Shown piece after piece: positions 12,471-22,728 of a stretch of 64,000 nucleotides of DNA; within the stretch, counting starts at the first letter, position 1; every line of letters begins with the position of its first letter. Under the pieces are notes generated by a model. That model was not told the DNA's origin. It was given only the letters and a program-made list of their open reading frames with translations, and searched no databases. This DNA is from Ornithodoros turicata (Eukaryota; Arthropoda; Arachnida; Ixodida; Argasidae): the NCBI RefSeq assembly GCF_037126465.1, contig NW_026999406.1, positions 1 to 64,000 on the forward strand. Reading direction: 5' to 3'. The position numbers and the translations under genes were made by a program.

Positions 12471-15400
12471 CTCGAGCAAGCTGGTTACCTGTTCCGCTAA
12501 CCCACATTTTTCCCTTAGCAGTGTTTGAAAGAGAGTGCATTTCTGTCCACACTCCTGGGCATTTCTATTTTTCCTGCTTGGTTCTTCGAGAAAAGTGACT
12601 GCTCGAGCAAGCTGGTTACCTGTTCCGCTCACCCACATTTTCCCCTCGCAGTGTTTAAAAGAGAGAACACTTTTGGCCACATTCCTGAGCATTTCCATTT
12701 TTTTTCTTGTTTCTTCGAGAAGGTGAGTGCTCGTGGCAAGCTGGTTGCCTGTTCCGCTAACCAACATTTTTCCCTTAGCAGTGTTTGAAAGAGAGTGCAT
12801 TTCTGGCCACATTCCTGGGCATTTCTATTTTTCCTGCTTGGTTCTTTGAGAAAAGTGAGTGCTCGAGCAAGCTGGCTACCTGTTCCGCTCACCCACGTTT
12901 TCCCCTTAGCAGTGTTTGAAAGAGAGTGCATTTCTGGCCACATTCCTGGGCATTTCTATTTTTCCTGCTTGGTTCTTCGAGAAAAGTGAGTGCTCGAGCA
13001 AGCTGGTTACCTGTTCCGCTAACCCACATTTTTCCCTTAGCAGTGTTTGAAAGAGAGTGCATTTCTGTCCACATTCCTGGGCATTTCTATTTTTCCTGCT
13101 TGGTTCTTCGAGAAAAGTGAGTGCTCGAGCAAGCTGGTTACCTGTTCCGCTAACCCACGTTTTCCCCTTAGCAGTGTTTGAAAGAGAGTGCATTTCTGTC
13201 CACATTCCTGGGCATTTCTATTTTTCCTGCATGGTTCATAGAGAAAAGTGAGTGCTCGAGCAAGCTGGTTACCTGTTCCGCTCACCCACATTTTTCCCTC
13301 GCAGTGTTTAAAAGAGAGAACACTTTTGGCCACATTCCTGGGCATTTCCATTTTTTTTCTTGTTTCTTCGAGAAGGTGAGTACTCGTGGCAAGCTGGTTG
13401 CCTGTTCCGCTAACCAACATTTTTCCCTTAGCCGTGTTTGAAAGAGAGTGCATTTCTGGCCCCATTCCTGGGCATTTCTATTTTTCCTGCTTGGTTCTTC
13501 GAGAAAAGTGAGTGCTCGAGCAAGCTGGTTACCTGTTCCGCTCACCCACATTTTTCCCTTAGCAGTGTTTGAAAGAGAGTGCATTTCTGGCCCCATTCCT
13601 GGGCATTTCTATTTTTCCTGCTTGGTTCATCGAGAAAAGTGAGTGCTCGAGCAAGCTGGTTACCTGTTCCGCTAACCCACATTTTCCCCTTAGCAGTGTT
13701 TGAAAGAGAGTGCATTTCTGGCCACATTCCTGGGCATTTCTATTTTTCCTGCTTGGTTCTATGAGAAAAGTGAGTGCTCGAGCAAGCTGGTTACCTGTTC
13801 CGCTTACCCACATTTTTCCCTTAGCAGTGTTTGAAAGAGAGTGCATTTCTGGCCACATTCCTGGGCATTTCTATTTTTCCTGCTTGGTCCTTCGAGAAAA
13901 GTGAGTGCTCGAGCAAGCTGGTTACCTGTTCCGCTAACCCACATTTTTCCCTTAGCAGTGTTTGAAAGAGAGTGCATTTCTGTCCACATTCCTGGGCATT
14001 TCTATTTTTCCTGCTTGGTTCTTCGCGAAAAGTGAGTGCTCGAGCAAGGTGGTTACCTGTTCCGCTAACCCACATTTTCCCCTTAGCAGTGTTTGAAAGA
14101 GAGTGCATTTCTGTCCACATTCCTGGGCATTTCTATTTTTCCTGCTTGGTTCATAGAGAAAAGTGAGTGCTCGAGCAAGCTGGTTACCTGTTCCGCTCAC
14201 CCACATTTTTCCCTCGCAGTGTTTAAAAGAGAGAACACTTTTGGCCACATTCCTGGGCATTTCCATTTTTTTTTCTTGTTTCTTCGAGAAGGTGAGTGCT
14301 CCTGGCAAGCTGGTTGCCTGTTCCGCTAACCAACATTTTTCCCTTAGCAGTGTTTGAAAGAGAGTGCATTTCTGGCTACATTCCTGGGCATTTCTATTTT
14401 TCCTGCTTGGTTCTTCGAGAAAAGTGACTGCTCGAGCAAGCTGGTTACCTGTTCCGCTAACCCACATTTTTCCCTTAGCAGTGTTTGAAAGAGAGTGCAT
14501 TTCTGTCCACATTCCTGGGCATTTCTATTTTTCCTGCTTGGTTCTTCGAGAAAAGTGAGTGCTCGAGCAAGCTGGTTACCTGTTCCGCTAACCCACATTT
14601 TTCCCTTAGCAGTGTTTGAAAGAGAGTGCATTTCTGTCCACATTCCTGGGCATTTCTATTTTTCCTGCTTGGTTCATAGAGAAAAGTGAGTGCTCGAGCA
14701 AGCTGGTTACCTGTTCCGCTCACCCACATTTTTCCCTCGCAGTGTTTAAAAGAGAGAACACTTTTGGCCACATTCCTGGGCATTTCCATTTTTTTTCTTG
14801 TTTCTTCGAGAAGGTGAGTGCTCGTGGCAAGCTGGTTGCCTGTTCCGCTAACCAACATTTTTCCCTTAGCAGTGTTTGAAAGAGAGTGCATTTCTGGCTA
14901 CATTCCTGGGCATTTCTATTTTTCCTGCTTGGTTCTTCGAGAAAAGTGAGTGCTCGAGCAAGCTGGTCACCTGTTCCGCTAACCCACATTTTTCCCTTAG
15001 CAGTGTTTGAAAGAGAGTGCATTTCTGTCCACATTCCTGGGCATTTCTATTTTTGCTGCTTGGTTCTTCGAGAAAAGTGAGTGCTCGAGCAAACTGGTTA
15101 CCTGTTCCGCTAACCCACATTTTTCCCTTGGCAGTGTTTGAAAGAGAGTGCATTTCTGTCCACATTCCTGGGCATTTCTATTTTTCCTGCTTGGTTCTTC
15201 GAGAAAAGTGACTGCTCGAGCAAGCTGGTTACCTGTTCCGCTAACCCACATTTTTCCCTTAGCAGTGTTTGAAAGAGAGTGCATTTCTGTCCACATTCCT
15301 GGGCATTTCTATTTTTCCTGCTTGGTTCTTCGAGAAAAGTGAGTGCTCGAGCAAGCTGGTTACCTGTTCCGCTAACCCACATTTTTCCCTTAGCAGTGTT

Positions 15401-16439
15401 TGAAAGAGAGTGCATTTCTGTCCACATTCCTGGGCATTTCTATTTTTCCTGCTTGGTTCATAGAGAAAAGTGAGTGCTCGAGCAAGCTGGTTACCTGTTC
15501 CGCTCACCCACATTTTTCCCTCGCAGTGTTTAAAAGAGAGAACACTTTTGGCCACATTCCTGGGCATTTCCTTTTTTTTTTTCTTGTTTCTTCGAGAAGG
15601 TGAGTGCTCGTGGCAAGCTTGTTGCCTGTTCCGCTAACCAACATTTTTCCCTTAGCAGTGTTTGAAAGAGAGTGCATTTCTGTCCACATTCCTGGGCATT
15701 TCTATTTTTGCTGCTTGGTTCTTCGAGAAAAGTGAGTGCTCGAGCAAACTGGTTACCTGTTCCGCTAACCCACATTTTTCCCTTGGCAGTGTTTGAAAGA
15801 GAGTGCATTTCTGTCCACATTCCTGGGCATTTCTATTTTTCCTGCTTGGTTCTTCGAGAAAAGTGAGTGCTCGAGCAAGCTGGTTACCTGTTCCGCTCAC
15901 CCACATTTTTCCCTCGCAGTGTTTAAAAGAGAGAACACTTTTGGCCACATTCCTGGGCATTTCCATTTTTTTTTATTGTTTCTTCGAGAAGGTGAGTGCT
16001 TGTGGCAAGCTGGTTGCCTGTTCCGCTAACCAACATTTTTCCCTTAGCAGTGTTTGAAAGAGAGTGCATTTCTGTCCACATTCCTGGGCATTTCTATTGT
16101 TCCTGCTTGGTTCTTCGAGAAAAGTGAGTGCTCGAGCAAGCTGGTTACCTGTTCCGCTAACCCACATTTTTCCCTTAGCAGTGTTTGAAAGAGAGTGCAT
16201 TTCTGTCCACATTCCTGGGCATTTCTATTTTTCCTGCTTGGTTCATGGAGAAAAGTGTGTGCTCGAGCAAGCTGGTTACCTGTTCCGCTCACCCACATTT
16301 TTCCCTCGCAGTGTTTAAAAGAGAGAACACTTTTGGCCACATTTCTGGGCATTTCCATTTTTTTTCTTGTTTCTTCGAGAAGGTGAGTGCTCGTGGCAAG
16401 CTGGTTGCCTGTTCCGCTAACCAACATTTTTCCCTTAGC

Positions 16440-16705
16440 CGTGTTTGAAAGAGAGTGCATTTCTGGCCCCATTCCTGGGCATTTCTATTTTTCCTGCTTG
16501 GTTCTTCGAGAAAAGTGAGTGCTTCTGCAAGCTGGTTACCTCTTTCGCTCACCCACATTTTTCTCCTTGCAGTGGTTGAAAGGGAGTGTGTTCCTGGCCA
16601 CCATGAGTAATAATTATCCATTGTACATGGTTAATAAATTGTGCTTGCTCAAAGTCAACACGTGTTACATATTATCATGCATGGCATACCTTTCTTATAC
16701 TTAAG
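16440..16705 (+). other. Degenerate right edge of the satellite array
   Basis: The final monomer diverges: CTCGAGC becomes CTTCTGC and ACCTGTTCC becomes ACCTCTTTC. Similarity is lost after a CCTTGCAG acceptor-like site at 16,565-16,572 and the following GGTTGAAAGGGAGTG. The next bases form GCCACCATGAG at 16,597-16,607, a good Kozak context, opening a 33-codon ORF that ends at 16,704, with AATAAA at about 16,633. I have no evidence that this is expressed. The edge decay is typical of satellite margins. Confidence 0.6.
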
Positions 16706-16749
16706 TCTGAAGTTATCTGCTATTTGTCGCCACTCATAAACCCCTGCAA

Positions 16750-17192
16750 ATACAGAATGTAAAAAAAAAACAGCGAATGGCAGTTTCAAATACTACACGA
16801 TGTCCGTCATCGAAACGGGACACCGTAAAGATAAACAACAAACATTAGTTCCAAATACTCGCAGATGCCAGTCATTAATACTGGCGACCGTAAGAAAGAA
16901 CTACAAATGGCAGTTACAAATGCTGGCAGATGGCGTCCTTAAAACGGGACACCTTAAAAAGAACTGCAAACGGCAGTTCCAAAAGCTAGTAGCTGACCGT
17001 TATTAAAACTGGGCACCGTAAAAAGAACAGCAAACGGCAGTTCCAAATACTGGCAGCTCACCGTTATTAAAACTGGCCACCGTAAAAAGAAACGGTCAAA
17101 TTATTTTACGGGCTGCCGTAAAAAAAGGGCAATGTTTGGCAGAAAAATTTCCTTGTATTCGCCCGTTTTTTACGGTGAAATTTTTTACAGTG
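16750..17192. mobile_element. Non-autonomous TIR element with five 62-bp subrepeats
   Basis: The right end reads TTTTACGGTGAAATTTTTTA followed by CAGTGAA. Its complement begins TTCACTGTAAAAAATTTCAC and resembles the left end TACAGAATGTAAAAAAAAAA. Between them about five tandem copies of a 62-bp unit run from 16,770 to about 17,090, each with a GGCAGTT-CAAATACT core and a CACCGTAAA ending. Subterminal arrays of this type are common in non-coding MITE-like elements. No transposase is present and the superfamily is unresolved. Confidence 0.6.
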
Positions 17193-17195
17193 AAC

Positions 17196-17495
17196 ATATC
17201 AATTGCGGTGGACCACCGGACGATTTTCACCTAATACTCTCTTGTACGCTATTCAAGAATCTTCGTACAAAGAAGGGAAACATCAATAAGGCGACATGGC
17301 GACAACATATCACCCGCGTTAATCAACGCTGGATTCAAGCGCCCAATAATTAGAATAAACTATTTGATGTCTTCGGAATTCATCAATCAAGACTACAAAC
17401 GGAAACTTCAGAGTTTGGAATAGAATTGTAATTTATCGAAATAAACAAGTGTATAATTCAAATAATAATTGTATTCTTTGTCATCATTGTAATGT
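17196..17495 (+). pseudogene. Left arm of an inverted duplication; broken copy of the 18,762-19,082 ORF
   Basis: This stretch is an inverted, diverged copy of 18,665-19,012. Translated on the plus strand it starts with HINCGGPPDDFHLIL and GNINK, as in the minus-strand ORF. A deletion of about 49 bp then removes the segment encoding the RLCKFIATKCNLL part and shifts the frame. The stop after FINQD is also lost. It begins directly against the right end of the TIR element at 16,750-17,192, so that insertion or a linked rearrangement may define this border. Confidence 0.7.
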
Positions 17496-17499
17496 ATCC

Positions 17500-18580
17500 T
17501 ACACGTCGCAACGAAAACAGCTTTTGATTCGATTGAAGATTGTTAAGGAGACACTATGTACAAGGATCTTCGCATGGAATCAGCGTTGTCAATCAAAGAG
17601 ATTTTACACGGTCAAACTATATACAACACAGACACCCGAAGGAAAGAATTGCAGAAGAATCGCTAATAGAAATTTAGAGGCATGTTACATCAATCTTTGT
17701 TTACAAAGAGGATCACTAATATTTTGCGAAAGCTTATTTTATGAATTAAATTGCACAGTATATATATTTTCTCAGACGATTGGACAGTTGACAGTACTAT
17801 ATTGAAAGGAATCTATTATCAAATGACGCGCAGTCTACAATTCTAATCATCATAACATGCGGCACACAATTGCTATAAGATTTTGGGAGAATCGAATCAC
17901 ACAACACTCATCAGAAATGTTTAACCAATGAAGAAGAGCACTATGCATAAGATATGTAATTATAATAAGTAAATATTCCTTTTGCAAACTTAACCAGAGC
18001 AGCACACATAAACGTAGCTCCAATTCACAGAATGTACCAGAGGTTCTTCATTAGCCATACTGAAAAACTATGAGTCTGTTCATTATGGCACGGCATATGA
18101 GGCACTACAAATGGGAAGGACATGCTTTAATTTTAGAAGATTTTAGCTCATAATGAATCAAAACACAAACTACAACACCAAAGGCTCTTGTTTTAATTTT
18201 CAAAGTCAAAACTGTACACTCTTTCTTACAATTTTTTAAGATATAGATTACAAAGATGTCTATATAGTCACACATTGTATACAAGATACTTGTTTGTACA
18301 TTAATTGCTAAAATTTATCAGATAACATTCCGGAGCAGTGGTGACTATCAGTAAGTGTTTAATTAAAATTTGAACTGCTGCCGCAATTTATGAATTCAGT
18401 TGTAGAATGTTTAATTTTACAGCTTTAGCGGTTCACTTTGATACGCGAAGGTTTTAAGAACTCTTTCACGGTGACGCAGAATTGAATGGAGTGTATTGAT
18501 GTTTTCTATATACTCTATAACGTTATGTGAATTCTCCATGTCGGGGATAGTAAAAGTTACGAATATTTTTCGAACGAAAT
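17500..18580. other. AT-rich spacer between inverted arms
   Basis: The loop of the inverted duplication is AT-rich. A 118-codon open frame begins at 17,449 on the plus strand, but it starts inside the duplicated arm, has no recognisable domain and shows no splice or polyadenylation context. I see no gene, tandem repeat or transposon end here. Confidence 0.5.
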
Positions 18581-18584
18581 TTAC

Positions 18585-18698
18585 TTAAAACTCGAAGAAA
18601 TGGTCATCCGAGTCGTCGAACCCGTTTCCGGAAGAAGGCAACACGCTCGCGTGGGGTGCCGCGTTAACAATTACAATGATGACAAAGAATAAAATTAT
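18585..18698 (-). pseudogene. Possible broken secreted-peptide ORF
   Basis: On the minus strand a frame reads a strongly hydrophobic run (about 13 residues of I, L, F and V), then NAAPH, then an acidic end FDDSDDHFFEF and a stop. This looks like a signal peptide followed by a very short acidic mature peptide. The nearest ATG (ATGAAA) is out of frame by one base and runs into a stop. The other arm of the inverted repeat, near 17,465-17,495, keeps the hydrophobic part and then diverges. Chance cannot be excluded. Confidence 0.25.
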
Positions 18699-18761
18699 TA
18701 TTTCATTACTTGTTTATTTCGATAAATTACAGGTCTCTTTCAAACTCTGAAGTTTCCATTT

Positions 18762-19082
18762 TTAGTCTTGATTGATGAATTCCGAAGACATCAAGTAGTT
18801 TATTCTAACTATTGGGCGCTTGAATCCAGCGTTGATTAACGCGGGTGATATGTTGTCGCCATGTTTGTATTGCTTCAACAAGTTGCACTTTGTTGCGATG
18901 AACTTGCACAGTCTCTTATTGATGTTTCCCTTCTCTGTACGAATATTCTTGAATGGCGTACAAAAGAGTATTAGGTGAAAATTGTCTGGTGGTCCACCGC
19001 AATTGATATGTTTGTTGAGTTTCAATAAGTGATGATACATCAGACCTTGCACGACAATATTGAACTTCTGTTCATTCGACAT
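18762..19082 (-). CDS. Unassigned 106-aa ORF, duplicated in inverted orientation
   Basis: The ORF opens with an ATG at 19,080-19,082 and ends after FINQD. I recognise no family. It is basic, with Cys residues near positions 28, 41, 58 and 65, and a central GGPPDNFHLILF segment. The same segment survives in the inverted copy at 17,196-17,353, so the sequence was duplicated as a unit. Upstream, TTATTTTATTCTACCAG ends six bases before the ATG and resembles a splice acceptor, so this may be an internal or terminal exon rather than a whole gene. It lies 67 bp downstream of the next minus-strand ORF. It could belong to a host gene or to an unrecognised mobile element. Confidence 0.35.
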   Translation of the reverse strand: MSNEQKFNIVVQGLMYHHLLKLNKHINCGGPPDNFHLILFCTPFKNIRTEKGNINKRLCKFIATKCNLLKQYKHGDNISPALINAGFKRPIVRINYLMSSEFINQD

Positions 19083-19149
19083 CCTTGACTGGTAGAATAA
19101 AATAAATGTGCGGAGGTTCTAGGGTGGAATATATCACGTGATAAGATTT

Positions 19150-19581
19150 TTATGTACTTTCCATTTCAACCGTTAGGTGTAATTTCAACAAATCGGTAAT
19201 GAATCGCTCGATATAGACTGCTTGTATATGATAATTTGATCTGATTGCTTTCTTGATTAATGCAATGCCCATTGCAATGATTACAATTACGTTTGGTCTA
19301 GTGTATTTCAATTCTTCGTTAGCAAACCTCAAAAACTCCACCATCAATCCCAGTGGTCCTTCCGATGTTGGCGTGCAAATATTTTTATAACTATTGTAGA
19401 TTCGGCATACAAGTTCTCGCATCTTGAATTCTATAATTTGCACCATATCTCCGAATACGACCATGTTTAGGACGTATTGAAATGCAGCGATAATTGAATC
19501 GGTTCGAGGCCCCTCCTTTTCGAAGCAGGTTTTTATCAGGTCCTCCCATGACCTATGGTAGCGAGTACAAAATCCGTCCAT
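19150..19581 (-). CDS. Unassigned 143-aa ORF, predicted all-helical
   Basis: The first ATG gives 143 residues. The frame is open for 17 more codons upstream (to 19,632), bounded by an in-frame stop, so an upstream exon is possible. The translation alternates hydrophobic and charged residues in long stretches (for example MVVFGDMVQIIEFKMRELV and NVIVIIAMGIALIKKAI), which suggests an alpha-helical bundle. There is no signal peptide and no cluster of Cys. It is the longest protein-like ORF in this region with unbiased codon use and no internal stop. I cannot assign a function. It shares strand with the 106-aa ORF and may be co-transcribed with it. Confidence 0.35.
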   Translation of the reverse strand: MDGFCTRYHRSWEDLIKTCFEKEGPRTDSIIAAFQYVLNMVVFGDMVQIIEFKMRELVCRIYNSYKNICTPTSEGPLGLMVEFLRFANEELKYTRPNVIVIIAMGIALIKKAIRSNYHIQAVYIERFITDLLKLHLTVEMEST

Positions 19582-19639
19582 CTCTTCAATGTATAGGAAT
19601 TGTCTGTTCTGTTTTGTAGTGTGCCCCGACACTTAATTA

Positions 19640-20840
19640 AATCATATCGGTGCTAATTTTATTTATTAAAAATGTATTATGTTATCAGGTTTAGAATGTT
19701 CAACCTGCTGTGAGAATTATGAAAATCAATTTGCCAAAAGATGTGATGAGTAAGAAAAACGCGAGCTTTAAACACGCTAGAAACATCCCTTCCTTAACCT
19801 GACTTGCAGGAGCAAGTTTATGGTTTTAAACTATGCATTGTGTAGCAAGACCATTGTAGAATTCCCCTACTCCCTGCGGGCGTAACCTTAACGACAGTGT
19901 TTCTGTGATGTATTTGCGCGCGTGGTTAGGAAAATGTTTGTCTAAATTAATTACTGCTTTGACTTTGTTTCAGATGATCACTCGATTGATATTAATAAAA
20001 AATATTCTACTAGTTGGGAATGTATTTTTAAGTTGTGTGCGTTGATTTTCACTGTAGCAAACTTTTACATTAATTTGCATTTCAGATGAGTTGTTTGTGG
20101 CTTCTGCATGTAGAAATTACTATTGCAAAGTTGTCATAAAACGATGTAATTAAATTTGATTCTCGTTTTCGAATGAGTATTGTTTCTATCATTGAATAAA
20201 TTTGATTTTATCTTTTTGCTTCAGATGTTCACCCGATTGATATTTTGTGAGTTGAGAATAATGTATGCATAATAGTTGTGTCTGATCTGAAATACATTAA
20301 AATCCAGCGTTTCTCGTTTGGTATTGTTTGTGCCGATAATATTTCTCATTTGCTTAGATAAGGTTTCTCTAAAAACCAGTTTGCACTGATATTGACGTCT
20401 ATTCCTAGATTTTTTGCGTGCTATTGTTTGTTGATAGAATTCTTATTGTGTTCTTGAGAATCGAATAATTCCAATGTCTCTTTGCAATCAACAAAAAATT
20501 TCATCTCTGTACACCAGTCCTGAGGATATTTCCTTTTGGAGGAAAGAATGTGAGAAAGAGAGAGGTTTTCCCCATCCCATAGATTGACAACAGATTCTTT
20601 GCTTTGGGGTGTTTAGAGGGAGAGAGTGACCCCACCGGTCTCGAGTGTGGTTGTACTGTGTAAAGCATAGCTGTGCTGCGTGTTTGGACACCTCTGTCAA
20701 GGTAAAGTTTATAGTGCCCGAGTAGGATGAAAATTCTATATTGCTAGGTCGCAAAGTTCATTTTATGGTAGTTCAAAAGATATATTATTTCCATTTCAAT
20801 TTGTAATGTTCGATAGTTTGTTTCACTATTATTTTCCTGT
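19640..20840. other. AT-rich non-coding stretch with faint internal repeats
   Basis: No gene is supported. Two related strings, TTCAGATGATCACTCGATTG near 19,970 and TTCAGATGTTCACCCGATTG near 20,221, followed by ATATT in both, indicate an old duplication of about 250 bp. An 88-codon minus-strand frame at 20,488-20,754 resembles nothing I know. Confidence 0.5.
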
Positions 20841-21655
20841 GTGTTGTTTACATGTTGGCAGATGCGCCGTTTTGAGTGTTTCTCTGCTATTCATCCGTGC
20901 ATGTTTCTCGTTTTGATAGATTGTTTTTCGATTATTTATCCTTTGTGTACCTCTTGTTTGCTTTGGTGCATTGGTTTGGTTCTCTATTAGCTGTTGATCG
21001 TGTTTTTTTATTATTACCTCGTGTGTGTGCTATTGTTTACATGTGGATGGTGTGCCGTTCAAAGTGTTCCTCTGCTATTCATCCGCGCATGTTTCTCGTT
21101 TTGATAGATTCTTTTTTCAATTATTTTCCTGCATGTTGTTTACACGTTGGCTAAATGCACCGTTTAGAGTGTTTCTCTGCTATTCATCCGTGCATGTTTC
21201 TCGTTTTGATATATTTTTCTTCAACTATTTATCATTTGTGTACCTCTTGTTTACTTCTTGGATTTTGGCTCTCTATTAACTGTTGATCTTGTTTCAATAA
21301 TATTTTCCTGTCTGTTGTTCACACGTTGGCAGATGCGCCTGTTAGAGTGTTTCTCTGCTATTCAGCGTTAGCTCTGTGCTGTATTAAATTATTCATCATG
21401 TGCCGTTCAAAGTGTTTCTCTGCTACATCCGTGCATGTTTATCGTTTTGATAGATTCTTTTTCAATTATTTTCCTGCATGTGTCAGTTGTTGTTCAAAGT
21501 GTTTTCTCTGCTATTCATTCGTGCATGTTTCTCGTTTTGTTAGATTGTTCTTCAACTATTTATCCTTTGTGTACCTCTTGTTTACGTGATGGGTTTTGGT
21601 TCCCTATTAGCTGTTGATGGTGTTGTTTCTCATTATTTCCGTATGTCTATGCTGT
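20840..21655. repeat. Imperfect tandem array of ATTCATCCGTGCATGTTTCTC units
   Basis: A unit containing GTGTTTCTCTGCTATTCATC and CGTGCATGTTTCTCGTTTTG recurs about six times (near 20,875, 21,060, 21,170, 21,345, 21,412 and 21,500). Spacing is irregular, roughly 90-170 bp. Longer units also carry TATCCTTTGTGTACCTCTTG and a CTATTAGCTGTTGAT segment. Open frames here are short, begin in the same repeated motif and are not genes. Confidence 0.8.
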
Positions 21656-22224
21656 TTACTTAATAAGAAAACGATTAATTGTGTAATGTTGGAATAATCT
21701 TCCCTATTGCATTCGAAAATGTTCATAACTGTCACAAAACAGGTGTACGCTTCATGTCTTCAACAAATCAGGGCAGATATTATTAGAGCTGATTGTTGGC
21801 TAGGAGCGTGCTATGTGGTGAAGTTCATTTTTTAATACATTTTCTGTGTTGAATTCATAAAACAAAGTAAGGTTTCTAGTGTCTCTTAGAACGAAAATTG
21901 TATGGGGTTCGACTAGATTAAGTCACGTGGATGATTTTATGATAGTTAAAATGATAGATTATTCTCCTCCTCAGTTGTTTTGGTTAAGAATATCTTCTTT
22001 GTAGTGTTATAGATTTTATTTCCTCTTGTGTTCGTGTCCCATCGTCTTCCAGGTTCTCTGCTGTCCGCAATTAACTATCAGCACTTGTAATTAAAGCTCC
22101 ACTATGGTGGTCACGTATAATAATGTTAGACTTTTTATAATAAAACTTTTAAGTTTTATTGTAATCATAGTGATTAAAAATATCTTATTTGATGAATAGA
22201 AATCCAGCGAACCGGTAGAATGTA

Positions 22225-22357
22225 GGAAGGGAGTTGCCTCAGGACAGAAGCCGCCGATATTTCGAACAGAGACTGTTCTTCTTCTGGGCACCGTCCTCAT
22301 CATTGGCATGGTATTTAAAGGGTTAGGTGTGACGTGTTTAAAGGTTCATGCGAATTG
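22225..22357 (-). repeat. Penelope pseudo-LTR, sense copy downstream of the endonuclease ORF
   Basis: This is a near-exact inverted match to 23,158-23,290. On the minus strand it reads AATGATGAGGACGG ... CTGTTCGAAATATCGG, the order of conserved hammerhead-ribozyme core elements. Penelope-like pseudo-LTRs are known to carry such ribozymes. The core deviates from consensus: the base before TGATGAG is A instead of C. Confidence 0.75.
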
Positions 22358-22728
22358 TGGGTCAACAGCCCGGAGGGAAGAAAGGTTCCGTACGGGTTTT
22401 TACGGCCGGAGTGAATGGCTGCTTTGTTAGAGTGTGGAGGGGATTATGTGAACGTAGTGATCTAGGCTACAGACCGGTTACAGAAAAATGGAAGGTTCAC
22501 GAACACGTGGACGAAACGGGACAACAGGCAAGAATTGGCAAGCATAGCGAAAGATAAGGAGGTTAGTGGTTACGTGGGGAAAATTCCAGAACCAGCAAAG
22601 GTTTTTTTTTATATATATATATATATATATTTGTAATGCAAAGTTGTGGCATGCAATAAAGAAAGTAGAAAGCAGTGGCCATGCATAACATAACAGATGA
22701 TAATGGAGGTAGAAGGGAAAAGCATATT

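Larger units (their letters stand above)
1..16601. repeat. 131-bp satellite array, about 127 monomers
   Basis: Head-to-tail monomers of 130-131 bp fill the window from its first base, so the array continues beyond the left edge. Two monomer types are seen. Type A contains GAAAGAGAGTGCATTTCTGG and a TTTTTCCTGCTTGG tract. Type B contains AAAAGAGAGAACACTTTTGG and a long T tract followed by CTTGTTTC. Hybrids with a B head and an A tail occur, for example near 1,020-1,150. The CTCGAG in type A (CTCGTGG in B) is a clear marker. Open frames run through several monomers on both strands, the longest 186 codons on the minus strand, but they are a by-product of the repeat and I do not call them genes. 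Monomers from about 12.5 kb rightwards are less regularly ordered. Confidence 0.98.

Noticed and set aside
1..16600. Dozens of overlapping open frames of 60-186 codons on both strands in the satellite
   Set aside because: They repeat with the 131-bp monomer, occur on both strands in several frames and have no domain; they are products of the tandem repeat.
1..16600. CRISPR array or tandem-repeat protein gene
   Set aside because: There are no unique spacers between short repeats, the period is filled by the repeat itself, and the context is eukaryotic. A continuous coding frame is not maintained after the presumed splicing.
19150..19581. Bcl-2-like protein
   Set aside because: The FGDMVQIIEF stretch faintly recalls a BH1 helix, but no BH2, BH3 or transmembrane tail is visible, so the assignment is not supported.
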